Below, one piece after another: positions 11,629 to 21,338 of a DNA stretch of 64,000 nt. The stretch covers positions 1,550,001-1,614,000 of the forward strand of contig NC_070558.1 of assembly GCF_026914185.1 (NCBI RefSeq). Reading direction: 5' to 3'. The notes beneath the pieces were generated by a model that did not search any database, had not been told where the DNA came from, and saw only the letters and a program-made list of their open reading frames with translations. The stretch is from Puccinia triticina (taxonomy: Eukaryota > Basidiomycota > Pucciniomycetes > Pucciniales > Pucciniaceae). Position 1 is the stretch's first letter. Every line of letters begins with the position of its first letter. Position numbers and translations under genes: made by a program.

Positions 11629-11665
11629 TTCCCTACCACCAAAAGGGTTGGATTTCTGTAAGAAA

Positions 11666-13537
11666 TTAAACCACAGGGTTAGACCTCTTGTCACTTCTGA
11701 ATTTCCTGAGAAGGATAGCAGAGTCTGGGATGTCTTTCTCAAGGAGCCATTCATCATGATCAGCACTCATACCTTTGTATCTAGCTAAGTACATCATAAC
11801 ATCTCTGTTTTCCACTCTCAATCTCTTGTCTCTGAGAATCTTTTGTATGACTTTACTCTGAGGGGTTTTATCCATAGGGGGAATGACAACTTTGACTTTT
11901 TGTCTCAAAGGGAATTTGTCTGGATTGGGGTCCTTGTATGGTTTCACCAAGCTGACAGGAAATGTGGGATGTTTCCTGCTAAACTCTTCAGTCAGTATCA
12001 CTTCTACAGCATTCTTCCCATGTAAAGCTTTCACAAGGAATGGTCCAGTGAAGGAGTCTCTCATCTTCTTAGGGCCAGACAGGTTGTTGAAGTTTGCTGT
12101 GGATATTAGGACTTTATCACCAACTTTAAAAGATGGTTCTTTGTGACTCTTGTCCCATCTTTCTTTGTTGTAGGATGTAGCTTCTGTTATGCATTGCTCA
12201 GCATGTCTTCTGGCTTTCTCAAAGATCTTTCCATAAGCAAGAGCAGTAGGATGAATGTCTACAGAGTCTTGCTTCAAGAAATTTCTGGGAAGGTTTGGGA
12301 TCCAGCCTTTTTCCAGGATGGCAGGAGGTTTTCCAGTGGTTGAATGTATGCTGGTGCAGTAAGCTAACTCAAGGATTGGTAGAAGTGAAACCCAATCATG
12401 AGTGTAACCATCATTGTCTTTGAATTCTAGACCATATGCACAAAACCTCCTGATCATATCTTCAAGTGTTTGAATCATCCTCTCAGCTAATCCATCAGTC
12501 TGAGGGTGGTAAGCAGTGGAGAAGGAGAGTTTTGTTCCCAGCATACTATGTAAACCAGTCCAGAATTCAGATGTGAACTTAGGGTCTCTATCAGAGATGA
12601 TGATTCTGGGGATGCCAGTCCTAGGCATTACTCTGTTCCAAAACAGTATGGCAGTGTCCATAGCAGAGTCATCCTTGAAGCAGGGTACAAATATAGGGGT
12701 CTTAGAGTATCTGTCCACTATTACCAGACAAGCATTGAAACTAGCTGCTCCTCCAGGGGACAAAGAAGTTACCCAATCCATGTTAATAACATCCCATGGT
12801 TTTGAAGGTTCTTCAATTTTCATGAGCAGTCCAAATCTTTTGCCTGTGGCTTTATTTGCTTTCTGGCATCTATCACAGGAAGAGCAGTATTCACCAGTGT
12901 CTTGTTTCCAGTTAGCCCACCAAGCAGTATCAGCTACTTTTTCTAAAGTCCTGTCTTCAGAAAAATGACCTGAGTAGACACTGTCATGGCATTCATGCAA
13001 GATGGTGTTGATACTTTCTTTGTCAGCTAGGACTAGGACAGAGTTGTGTTTCTCTCTGAAGTAGATGAGGCCATCAAATATAGAGAACCTTCCTTCATCA
13101 TATAGCTTTCTCCAAGGATCTTGTAAGGAATTTTTCAGCTGGGCATCTTTAGCATCTTTCAACAAAAGTTCAGATAATATGGTAGTGTTCTTGTCTTGCT
13201 TGTAGCCTTCTCTCACTGAGTCAAAGAACTCATTCTTGAAAGTGGAAACATGTATGCCCATGATGGGGAATCTATCATCATCCTTGTCTTCTGGGTCATA
13301 AGCAGGGTTACTAGGATCATTTGGCAAAGCCCATCTGCTCAGTCCATCAGCATTCTTGTGAATATTCCCATCTCTGTGGATTATGGTCATATTGCCTCTG
13401 TATTCCTGAATAGCAATCTGCCACCTGAGCATATGTCTATTGGGAGTCTTCATGTTCAGCAGTGATCTCAAAGCTGTGCAGTCTGTTACAACATGAAAGA
13501 CACTGCCATCTAAGTAGTAATGGAGTTTTTCCAGGGC
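11666..13537 (-). pseudogene. Pol C-terminal part: RNase H end, integrase, chromodomain
   Basis: Continuation of pol in the same frame as the upstream ORF, after the TAG at 13538-13540; the first ATG is at 13471, giving 601 aa. Residues counted from that ATG: end of RNase H ([10 protein letters not shown], about 45); integrase zinc domain HX..H..CSSCDRC (about 160-190); integrase catalytic core with D in MDWVTSLS (about 229), D in ISDRDPKF (about 296) and E in [10 protein letters not shown] (about 332); and near the C-terminus [16 protein letters not shown], which matches a chromodomain (about 555-595). Integrase inserts the cDNA, and the chromodomain of this class is thought to steer insertion to marked chromatin. 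The part is intact, but with the TAG upstream it would be made only by readthrough or internal initiation. Confidence 0.9.
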
Positions 13538-16500
13538 CTAGACCAGACATAAGCATTCAAGTTGACTAGCACCATATCTTGTTTCACTGTCCTTCAGTTG
13601 TCTGGATATGAAAACAATGGGTCCTTCTTTTCTCACTCCATCAATGACTTGGACTTGATGTAAAGCAGCACCTAGACCAGTCATGCTAGCATCTACATAT
13701 AGTGTGAAGGGATGGGCCCAGTCAGGAAACAGTAGCAATGGAGCTGTGGTCAGTTTCTCTTTTAACAAGTTGTAGGCTACTATTCTATGATGAGTCATCT
13801 CATATATGACATCAATCCTTGTCAGTTCAGTCAGAGGTTTTGCTATCTCTGCAAACTTCTCAATGTGTTGTCTGTAGTAGCCAGCAAAACCAAGAAATGA
13901 TTGCATTTCTTTCCTATTACTAGGCACAGGCTTTTGGAGAACAGCAGCTACTTTATTCTGGTCTATTCCTATGGCAATACCAGACACAAGATGACCTAGA
14001 GCTTTGATCTGATCGAATCCAAAGTTACACTTCTTCAAGGAGATTTTCATGTTCATGTTAATAACAACTTTCAGGATCCTGTCTATCCTATTGAGGTGTT
14101 CCTCCCAAGTGTTGGACATAATGATGATATCATCAATGTAGATAATGGCCCACTTCTCATCAATTTCCTTTCTGAATTCAATGTCCATCATTCTCTGGAA
14201 ATGAGAGGGGGCATTCTTGATCCCAAAGGGCATTCTCAGGTACTCATAGATTCCTTTGTGCATAATAATCCTGAGTAGATGTCTGGAATCTTCTGCAATG
14301 ACATTCTGGTGAAAACCTTTGAGTACATCCATGCTAGTCAGGTACTTAGCTTTAGCCAGATTGTTCAGAGTCTCACTGATCTTAGGAATGGGATACCTGT
14401 CTGAAGCAGTGTAGGAATTCAAAGCTCTGAAGTCTCCTACCATTCTGGACTTTCCATTGTGCCAGGCAATGATCACAGGAGTAGTGATCTCAACTACTTC
14501 ATTATGACCAACTTTCCTTAGAACATTCAGTTTTACTAGCTCTTCAATGTGTTGCTCAAGAGCTTCTCTGCTTTTGGGGCTGGCAGGATAAGGAGGTCTT
14601 CTGAGGAGAGGAGGGTAAGGTCTCTCAGTTGTCAACTTGATATGAACTTCATGACCCTTAATGGCACCAAGGGGCTGATTGGTGTTGGAGAAGGCAAGGT
14701 TGTTATTGTAGAGGACCTCAAACAGTTTCTCCTTTTGCTCAATAGTCAACTTATCACTGAATTTGGCTTCACAGAGTTCTTCTGTAATAAATTTCTGCAG
14801 TTGAGGATGGGACTTCTTTACAGCAGAAATTTCATTAGAAGGGCTCATTTTCTCCAGATGATGAGACTTAAAGCTGAATTTCTTCCTCTTGTTCTCATTT
14901 CCAATGGTAAAGAATCTCTCTTTGCTGTTTGTGATGTCAAAGCCATAAAGAGACATGTAATCATTTCCAAGGATAAGATAGTTAATTCTTGCATTTTTCA
15001 TGACTACAAATTCTGTTAGAATTCTAATAGAACCTTTAGTGTGAGGAAAAATCAAAGCCATTTCTATTATGCCCATTGGCTGTAATTGGTCACTACAGCT
15101 GTGGAATTTAGCATGGTTAATTGGCATGAGCTTGTTTTCCCATTCTGGTAATATAGAATCTAGCAATTTGTTGCTGATGATTGAGCAAGAAGCTCCACTA
15201 TCAAGAAGACATGATTGTTCTCTGGATTCAATGAGGACAGTAGTAAGATTTGCTTTTCCAGTAAGATGAGCTTTTCCTCTATCAGGCTTGCATTTCATTA
15301 GTCTAGCATCTTCTATGTGGGAAGACTGGCAGGATTTGTCCCAGGTCTGAGGTTGATGAGTTTCAGCTTGAATTTCAGCAATGGAGAAGTCTTGGTTTAT
15401 CTCACACTCTACAGCATGTGTTCCAAAGTCAAAATCAACTAAGGGATCATAATTGGCACCATTTCCATTGTCCATGGCAAGAATCATGTGATTGGTTCTA
15501 TGATTCTCTTCTTCTTCATCTAGTTCTGATTCAGACTTGTGTGGTTCACCTTGGTCTTCTCCATTGTCACTCTTGGGATCATCATCATCATCCATTCCTA
15601 CATTATTGATTCTGTTCTTCTTCTTAGGGCATTCCCTGGAGAAGTGACCAGTTTGTTTACAGAAATGGCATATAAGTTTGTCTTTCTCAGGGGCAGAGAC
15701 AGGATTCTTTTTGGCAGAGGAGTCAGTTGGCTTATCAGTTTTCTCAGGGGCAGGATTGCTTCTCCATTGGGATCTGTTTGGAGTGTTATAATTATTTGTC
15801 ACAGGCTTGTTCTTTTTCATGACTCTGTCTATGACCTCTTCAGCAATTATAACCATATCCTCAAAACTCATTTCAGTGGCATCTCTTTTGTATCTGCTTT
15901 TAATAGCATGCTCAAGGTTTGGAGGGCACTGCTTTAAGATCTTCTCACAAATAAGGTACTGACTGAGTTCAGGTTGATAAGCTTTCAGTCTTTCTCTCTG
16001 ATTACCAAACCATTTATGGATTTTCCTCCCATCATAGGCAAAGTGATCATTCTCAAACTCTTGTTGCATTTTCCATTTCCAGTTCTCAGTGCCAAACTTA
16101 TTTCTGATGGCATTCTTCCACCAAGCCCAAGATTTGTTTCCATACTCATCTCTGATGCCTAGGTACCAATTCCTTGCAGTGTCAGTTAACAAGATTGTTA
16201 ATCTACTGATTATCATGTTATCCAGCATCAAGTAGTCTCTAACCAGGATATCAGTATTTTTAATCCAAAGTTCATGATTGTAAGGCAATTCTCCAGAGAA
16301 TTTCTCCCAGTCTCCATTTTTGGGGATACCTTTCCACAGTTCTTTCCTCATTTCAAAGTCTATAGCTCCATGATCAATGTAGGGGAATTCCTCTTGGGTC
16401 TTAGTATCAGGAGTATTGCTAGCAGGCTTAGGAAAGTGATCTCTTGGTGGTCTCTGTGGTTCAGGAGTAGGAACAGGAGGAGTTGGTCTGTGTTCCTGTT

Positions 16501-18445
16501 GTTGCTCATGGTGGACATTCTGGAAGGGATTATTGTACAAGAGATGAGGGGGTTGGTCTCTGTCATCTGGTATTAACACGGAATCCAGCTTTGAGCTCAC
16601 GGTGTTTACTACAGAAGATATGTCACTGAATCTTCTCTTAGATTGTTCAAACCTGTTGTGCTCATTGGCATGAAGGTCATTGATCTGATTATCAATGGAA
16701 GTAAGATTGTTGCTCACTTTCTCTTCAAAATCTTTCAGATTTTGGCCAATTGTATCCATGTTAGAATGACATTGTGATTCATTTACCAGAATCAAATCTT
16801 GAACTGTCTCAAACTTATCATCTATGTGTTTCTTCAGTTGTTCTAACACATTGTTATTCACTGTGGATTTCTCTCTGGCACTTTCTCCTATGTTGTTCAG
16901 GATTTGATCAAGCAAAAGGGGAATGAATTCATTTTTAAATAGATCAAGAATGGAATGATTCAGGACATCTTTAAAATTGCTGACACAAGATTCAAGAAGA
17001 GTACCAGGAATGGTTTCAACAGTACCAGATAATTCAGAGAGAAATTTGGAGAACAATACTTGTAATTTTTCTTCTAGAAACAAGGGGCCATTTCTAGACA
17101 TTTCAGAGTTAAGATTATTGAGAAAAAATTCTCTATTTGAAGGATCAGAGAGATTATCAATATCTAAACTGAGGCCTAGTGGTGAATCACTACTTAAGGA
17201 ACTTTTAGGTAAAGATTCATCTAATAAGGGCCTCTCCCTCTGGCTCTCCCTCGTCCATAGCCTCTCCTCACTCCTCGTGTGGCTCTCATCAAGTATTCTC
17301 CTATTTCTAGAACTCTCTGAGTGTCGTCCTGAGGGCGTCTCCAGTTCCTCCCTGATCCTCTCCAGTTGTTTTGAGGAGGAGGGGGGTTGTGGCCTGCGAA
17401 TTCTTGCGGCATTTGCGGATAATGGGGTGGATTGTAGCCGCCAGTTTGCAGATGCGGGCTGGGGCGGAATAATTGAACCACCTCTCGCGGTATAGAAGCT
17501 GGTGGCTGCCTCGCTTGGAGCGTCTGCGGCGGTTGTGGCGGCGGCAAGGGATTTCCTTGGTAGTTCTGATTCTCTGGGCGCATTTGAGGCTGCGTCTGTG
17601 GACGGGATTCTGGAAGATTGGGAAGGATAGGAGCCTGGAACTCCTGCGCCAAGGCTCGGTGCTGAAAACCCATAGGCTCTGGAGTCGGCGTGACTAGTAA
17701 AGGCTGTTGGCTGGCGTGCGGTATCATTGCTAGCTGCGAAGGAGCTCGGATTTGTAGCGCGGTCGAGTTCGGCGGCCCGTTGCCGTTGTTCTGGCGCGTC
17801 AGAGATATTTCTAGATTGTTGAGTTCCTCTCTGGGGATCCAATCCTGACACAGGCGTATCCCGTCGTTCCTCCCAACCAGATCTATGATCATTTCTTGGG
17901 TCATTGAGGCTTGGGAGAGGAGACGCCTCATAGTTAATATGTTCTGCGCTTCCCTGGCGCGGACAAAAAGGTCGAATTGTTCGTTGAACATACTGATGAG
18001 GCTGGATAACTCCTCCTCTTCCGGGATAAGGTCCATGGGTCCTGAGGACGCTTCCCGTCGAGGGCTCTGAGTGTACGGAAGGAGGGCTAGATTGGACGGC
18101 GCCGTGGGTCTCATGCCCTCTGGGTTGATAGGCTGGGAGGGCGGCTGACTCGTCTGAGGAGGGTTCACCGTCAAATCTATTTGTTCCCTGTCGACAGGCC
18201 GTGGAACCGGCGTGGATCTGCTCGACGCTAGAGCTATGGACGTTTCTCTTGGCTGGTATAGAGCCGGAGGGATCCCGGTATCTGGGGGGAGCGGCTCCTC
18301 TTCCGGGAGCTTGAGGAAATCCTCCTGTAGAGGTGGCAAGGCTGCTTCTAGCCCTTCGAAGCCGTTCTTCGGCGGCTGGGCTAAGGCGGTACCGGTGGCG
18401 GAGCTCTTTGGAGAGGTCTTGGCCATTTCTAAGGTGAGGCGGCAT
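13538..18445 (-). CDS. Gag-pol polyprotein N-terminal part (gag, protease, RT, start of RNase H)
   Basis: 1,635 codons. Residues 1 to about 440 are low-complexity and Ser/Pro/Arg-rich, and overlap another ORF. About 710-890 is the retrotransposon gag domain (WEKFSGELPYN, then W/Y-rich helices). About 925 holds the zinc knuckle CHFCKQTGHFSREC (CX2CX4HX4C). About 1081 is the aspartic protease site LLDSGAS. Reverse transcriptase has its YIDD catalytic motif at about 1435. RNase H begins with LYVDAS at about 1583. The ORF ends at a TAG (13538-13540) in the middle of RNase H; the frame continues open beyond it, so this is a single nonsense change rather than a natural end. Related elements usually have Trp here, which would fit TGG to TAG by one G-to-A change (family knowledge, not seen here). 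Confidence 0.95.
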   Translation of the reverse strand: MPPHLRNGQDLSKELRHRYRLSPAAEERLRRARSSLATSTGGFPQAPGRGAAPPRYRDPSGSIPAKRNVHSSSVEQIHAGSTACRQGTNRFDGEPSSDESAALPAYQPRGHETHGAVQSSPPSVHSEPSTGSVLRTHGPYPGRGGVIQPHQYVQRTIRPFCPRQGSAEHINYEASPLPSLNDPRNDHRSGWEERRDTPVSGLDPQRGTQQSRNISDAPEQRQRAAELDRATNPSSFAASNDTARQPTAFTSHADSRAYGFSAPSLGAGVPGSYPSQSSRIPSTDAASNAPRESELPRKSLAAATTAADAPSEAATSFYTARGGSIIPPQPASANWRLQSTPLSANAARIRRPQPPSSSKQLERIREELETPSGRHSESSRNRRILDESHTRSEERLWTRESQRERPLLDESLPKSSLSSDSPLGLSLDIDNLSDPSNREFFLNNLNSEMSRNGPLFLEEKLQVLFSKFLSELSGTVETIPGTLLESCVSNFKDVLNHSILDLFKNEFIPLLLDQILNNIGESAREKSTVNNNVLEQLKKHIDDKFETVQDLILVNESQCHSNMDTIGQNLKDFEEKVSNNLTSIDNQINDLHANEHNRFEQSKRRFSDISSVVNTVSSKLDSVLIPDDRDQPPHLLYNNPFQNVHHEQQQEHRPTPPVPTPEPQRPPRDHFPKPASNTPDTKTQEEFPYIDHGAIDFEMRKELWKGIPKNGDWEKFSGELPYNHELWIKNTDILVRDYLMLDNMIISRLTILLTDTARNWYLGIRDEYGNKSWAWWKNAIRNKFGTENWKWKMQQEFENDHFAYDGRKIHKWFGNQRERLKAYQPELSQYLICEKILKQCPPNLEHAIKSRYKRDATEMSFEDMVIIAEEVIDRVMKKNKPVTNNYNTPNRSQWRSNPAPEKTDKPTDSSAKKNPVSAPEKDKLICHFCKQTGHFSRECPKKKNRINNVGMDDDDDPKSDNGEDQGEPHKSESELDEEEENHRTNHMILAMDNGNGANYDPLVDFDFGTHAVECEINQDFSIAEIQAETHQPQTWDKSCQSSHIEDARLMKCKPDRGKAHLTGKANLTTVLIESREQSCLLDSGASCSIISNKLLDSILPEWENKLMPINHAKFHSCSDQLQPMGIIEMALIFPHTKGSIRILTEFVVMKNARINYLILGNDYMSLYGFDITNSKERFFTIGNENKRKKFSFKSHHLEKMSPSNEISAVKKSHPQLQKFITEELCEAKFSDKLTIEQKEKLFEVLYNNNLAFSNTNQPLGAIKGHEVHIKLTTERPYPPLLRRPPYPASPKSREALEQHIEELVKLNVLRKVGHNEVVEITTPVIIAWHNGKSRMVGDFRALNSYTASDRYPIPKISETLNNLAKAKYLTSMDVLKGFHQNVIAEDSRHLLRIIMHKGIYEYLRMPFGIKNAPSHFQRMMDIEFRKEIDEKWAIIYIDDIIIMSNTWEEHLNRIDRILKVVINMNMKISLKKCNFGFDQIKALGHLVSGIAIGIDQNKVAAVLQKPVPSNRKEMQSFLGFAGYYRQHIEKFAEIAKPLTELTRIDVIYEMTHHRIVAYNLLKEKLTTAPLLLFPDWAHPFTLYVDASMTGLGAALHQVQVIDGVRKEGPIVFISRQLKDSETRYGASQLECLCLV
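17221..18426 (-). CDS. 401-codon ORF overlapping the 5' part of gag in the +1 frame
   Basis: It begins 19 nt downstream of the gag ATG in a different frame and stays open for 1.2 kb. The ATG context (G at -3, G at +4) is stronger than that of gag (A at -3, C at +4), which would allow leaky scanning. The product is Pro/Gln-rich with an acidic N-terminal third, an amphipathic helical stretch at about 135-185 (EEEELSSLISMFNEQFDLF...), a Pro-rich middle, and an RG-rich basic C-terminus (GVRRGYGRGRARGRG), a common RNA-binding pattern. No known family was recognised. It could be a real accessory protein, the ancestral gag N-terminus reached by frameshift near 17221, or a chance open frame favoured by high GC. 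Confidence 0.45.
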   Translation of the reverse strand: MAKTSPKSSATGTALAQPPKNGFEGLEAALPPLQEDFLKLPEEEPLPPDTGIPPALYQPRETSIALASSRSTPVPRPVDREQIDLTVNPPQTSQPPSQPINPEGMRPTAPSNLALLPYTQSPRREASSGPMDLIPEEEELSSLISMFNEQFDLFVRAREAQNILTMRRLLSQASMTQEMIIDLVGRNDGIRLCQDWIPREELNNLEISLTRQNNGNGPPNSTALQIRAPSQLAMIPHASQQPLLVTPTPEPMGFQHRALAQEFQAPILPNLPESRPQTQPQMRPENQNYQGNPLPPPQPPQTLQARQPPASIPREVVQLFRPSPHLQTGGYNPPHYPQMPQEFAGHNPPPPQNNWRGSGRNWRRPQDDTQRVLEIGEYLMRATRGVRRGYGRGRARGRGPY

Positions 18446-18499
18446 CGTGATAAGGAGTAAGAGAGGTTAATTTAAGCGGAAAGAGAAAGTTTTTAAGAA

Positions 18500-18817
18500 T
18501 TAATTCAAGGTTAAAATACCTTGGGATTTAGGTTTAGAAGATAACCTTTTACTTTTACGCGTCGTAGTAGAGGTTTTTTTCTTAGTTTCCTTTGCGCTGG
18601 GTTTCGCGGCGGATTTTGAGGTCCAATCAGAGATATTAACAGCGGCGGTGACCTTGCGGCGACGGACTTTTGGGTATTTAGTAGTAGCAATAGGGGTCCA
18701 AGAGGAACTATTGATCCAGTTTCCTTCTTTCGGATCAGTTACGCGGTTGTCGTCGCAATTTTCGTCTTCTGCGCTAGTCTGCGCCGTTACGAATTTTTTT
18801 ACGGTCAATTGCGGCAA
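18500..18817 (-). CDS. Small basic leader ORF of the retrotransposon
   Basis: 105 codons in the leader between the 5' LTR and gag, ending 54 nt before the gag ATG. The C-terminal half is Lys/Ser/Thr-rich with clusters such as RRRKV, KETKKKTSTTTRKSKR, similar to nuclear-localisation or nucleic-acid-binding tails. The N-terminus has no recognisable domain. Position and composition suggest an accessory or regulatory upstream ORF; it may also be fortuitous. A second overlapping frame (18774-19019, 81 codons) has no protein-like features. Confidence 0.35.
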   Translation of the reverse strand: MPQLTVKKFVTAQTSAEDENCDDNRVTDPKEGNWINSSSWTPIATTKYPKVRRRKVTAAVNISDWTSKSAAKPSAKETKKKTSTTTRKSKRLSSKPKSQGILTLN

Positions 18818-19192
18818 TTATAGTTAAGAAGCAGGAGAATCTTTTGAGCGTACTCCGTTTTTCTCTATCTCTTCTTGATCCGAAGATATAGAGGGTTCTG
18901 GGGAGGATAAGTCCGACGAAGGGATAAATAGCGGCACGGAGGAGTCGCAGTTCTGCACTTTCACGAGTACACAGGACGTAAAAAATTTTTTTCAAGGGTT
19001 CAGTTAGGAAATTTATCAATGTAAAAGCAATTTTGGATGATTTTAGAAGAATTTCAGCGTTAGTAAGATATGTAGAAAAAAATTTTTAGGTGATTTTTCG
19101 AATTTTTAGAGTTTTTTTTTGTTTGATTTAGTCAGGAGGATCAGTCTTTTGGCTTTATAGCAGTCTAGAATTATGAAAAGGTGAGTATATTT

Positions 19193-19210
19193 CCCGATGA
19201 GGCCCCCAAT
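19193..19210 (-). promoter_or_regulatory. Candidate primer-binding site
   Basis: On the minus strand the bases directly after the 5' LTR read ATTGGGGGCCTCATCGGG. A TGG-starting tract a couple of bases inside the 5' LTR is where a tRNA 3' end normally pairs. The tRNA was not identified; the tRNA-Lys at 47074-47175 does not match. Confidence 0.4.
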
Positions 19211-20179
19211 TGTGAGCCTGAGTCTCTATAGTGACAGCAGGACACAAGAAATGGGGGACAACAGTTTGATTTCTTGGGATAAAGAAAATACAACTGTAAG
19301 AGAAAAAGATAAAGAGAGAGAAAGAAACCAAGCAGGATAAGATAGAAGAGAAGTACTAGGTTATTCTAGTGGGAATGCACGTCCACTGGCAATGCTACTC
19401 TTCAGAAGAGTGCTGCTAATCTGTGCTAGAAGTGCTACAGCTTCCTCTCAGGAGGGTATCTGGATTAGATAAGTTTAATCTAGCCACAGTTTTTTAGACT
19501 TCTCTCTGGACAGTCAAGGTTCTTAATGGGAAACCTGAGGGACAGCCCTGCAACCTAGATTTTGAGGCAAAGGCCAAGTGATTATAAGGGACAGCCCTGT
19601 GATCAAGATAGAGGCAAAGGCCTGTAGAATTGAAGGGACAGCCCTGTGATCAAGGAGGAGGCAAAGCAAGAAGAAAAGGCAGATCAAACAAGACACAGAG
19701 TTGTACCTCTGAGATAATCAAGGTTCAGTGAAAGAGGTTACTTACTGTCAATATCCTAGGCGCCTGTGACGGTAGGTATACTGGGAGTAGAGTAGGCTCT
19801 TTGGTGGTGATCCTGGGGTTATCTGGGTGGTGGTTCTGGTGTGCTGAAGTCTGTGGATCCGCCTCAGGCAAGGGGGATCCTGACTACGAAAATTTTCACA
19901 GTTTGCTTATGTAATTTACATATGTACATGTGGTTTGGCGCGCCTAGTAGCGCTGACACGTCACAACTGCGCAAGGGCGCTACAACTCAGTAACTCAGGG
20001 AAGGAGTATAGTTACAATGAATTGGTAAGTTGTAACTAGGGTTAAAATTGCATGAGGAAACAGAATATGAAGTCAAAACAGGGATATCTCTTAAGATGAA
20101 AAAGATATAAAGTAATTTATATGTAACAAAGGTAGAACAGGCAGCTTTTAGGTCAGCTGTGATGACTCTAAGGCTGACA
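19211..20179 (-). repeat. 5' LTR of the Ty3/Gypsy element
   Basis: 969 bp, same sequence as 10660-11628. It carries the promoter for the minus-strand genomic RNA. GCCAG follows at 20180-20184. Confidence 0.95.
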
Positions 20180-20198
20180 GCCAGGGTTGCTGAAGGAA

Positions 20199-20246
20199 GT
20201 TACTGTCTGGCACTCTCTAGAGAGTGCCACACTTTCTCCCCTGGTG
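20199..20246 (-). repeat. Right TIR of the CACTA-like element
   Basis: Inverse partner of 8433-8480. It contains a perfect 22-bp palindrome at 20208-20229 (TGGCACTCTCT and its complement). The TGT target duplication follows at 20247-20249. Confidence 0.85.
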
Positions 20247-20344
20247 TGTCTTACAGTTCTATTTTCTTGGAAGGTGCCAAGCAGAGAGCTGCATCCAGGT
20301 CCTCCATTGGTCCACAAGGCCATTTTTCTTTGCGTGGCAAGGTA

Positions 20345-20560
20345 TAACAAGCGTTCAAGCCTTTTAAAACTTGGTTTAAAGGTCTTAAACCAAGGCTTCA
20401 AGTCTTTTAACCTTTGGATTTAAAAGTCTTAAACAAAGGATTTAACCATTTTAAACCAAATTTTGAAGGTCTTAAACCATGGTTTCAAGCCTTTCAAACC
20501 AAGGTTTAAAGGTCTTGAACCATGGTTTCAAGCCTTTTAAACCAAGGGTTTAAGCCTTAA
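20345..20560. repeat. Degenerate relatives of the 44-bp minisatellite
   Basis: About five diverged units of the CTTAAACCAAGG / AAGCCTTTTAAACC type resemble the array at 7653-8357. The two arrays lie on either side of the CACTA-like element. Confidence 0.7.
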
Positions 20561-20825
20561 GAAGGCAAAAGGCACATTTTGCCAACAGCAATCATGTGTA
20601 TTACTGACAAATTATTTAAGATGCATCTAGCATCAATTCAGCACAAAAACATAGAGAAAGAACAGAAATCCAGAGCTACCCATTTTCCCGGATACAAAAA
20701 CACATGGTTGTGCATTTCACTACAAGAAAAACTCTGGAAACTGCTAGCAGTTGAGATGCAGAAGCTGAAAGGAAGCTTGAGGTGATACTCAAGCCTTTCT
20801 CAAAGTTTATTTCAACCAAGGGTGA

Positions 20826-20864
20826 ATGCACAGTCACTGTGCAATGTGCACAGTGACTGTGCAT
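20826..20864. repeat. Perfect 18-bp-arm palindrome
   Basis: ATGCACAGTCACTGTGCA and its exact inverse are separated by ATG. No associated gene. The rest of 20561-21330 has no recognised feature apart from a GC-rich hairpin-like segment at about 21044-21100 (GCCTCTC...GAGAGGC). Confidence 0.7.
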
Positions 20865-21338
20865 GAAAGGGCATGATGCAATTATGTCAAGTTACAATGG
20901 CAGTTACCCTGGAGTATGCCACATGTCAACTGCTGGCAGTTTCTAGAGTTTTTCTTGCAGTGTTTACTATTAGTAGAGCCACTAAGATCAAGCAGTCAAC
21001 CAAGTGGCCACATGTTGTCCGGTGAAGCCCTAGCTTAACTAAGCCTCTCAAACGGAGGGTCCGGGGGACCCCGACCGGAGTGCTCTCCGCAGGAGAGGCT
21101 TTCACCTAATGTCTGAAGTCTGGCAGGGAAAGGAAGGATATTCAACCCCAAAATCACCAAGCAAAATATGTACAAAAAAAACTGAACGGACAGATTCATT
21201 GGCAGTGCTTTAGGCGCACCCTAACCCAAAGTTTTGAGCAAAAAGCTCCAAACTGATTGAAGGAGTCCACTTTGAAGGTCAAAAAAATTGTGAAGGATAT
21301 TAAATTGCTCTGAAGATCCATTTTTGGATTTTCTTATA

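Larger units (their letters stand above)
10660..20179 (-). mobile_element. Ty3/Gypsy LTR retrotransposon (chromovirus-like), full length
   Basis: A 9,520-bp element on the minus strand, bounded by two 969-bp LTRs with TG...CA ends and a perfect 5-bp target duplication. Internal order from the 5' LTR: a leader with a small basic ORF, gag with a long overlapping ORF, zinc knuckle, protease, reverse transcriptase, RNase H, integrase, and a chromodomain-like C-terminus. That domain order and the chromodomain identify a Ty3/Gypsy chromovirus. No LTR differences were seen by eye, implying a recent insertion. One in-frame TAG in RNase H interrupts pol. The element sits inside the CACTA-like transposon, so it is the younger insertion. 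Confidence 0.95.
8433..20246. mobile_element. CACTA-like TIR transposon (non-autonomous), host of a nested Ty3 element
   Basis: The ends are 48-bp inverted repeats starting CACCAGGGGAGAAAGTG and ending CTTTCTCCCCTGGTG. They are flanked by the 3-bp direct repeat TGT (8430-8432 and 20247-20249). Without the nested retrotransposon and its duplicated 5 bp, the element is about 2.29 kb. CAC...GTG ends, a 3-bp target duplication and arrayed subterminal repeats are the hallmarks of the CACTA/EnSpm superfamily. No transposase ORF remains in 8481-10654 or 20185-20198, so this copy would need a transposase in trans. Confidence 0.75.

Noticed and set aside
12516..12968. Plus-strand ORFs within the Ty3 element (also 14549-15019, 16977-17495)
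   Set aside because: Antisense shadows of gag-pol; products have no recognisable features.
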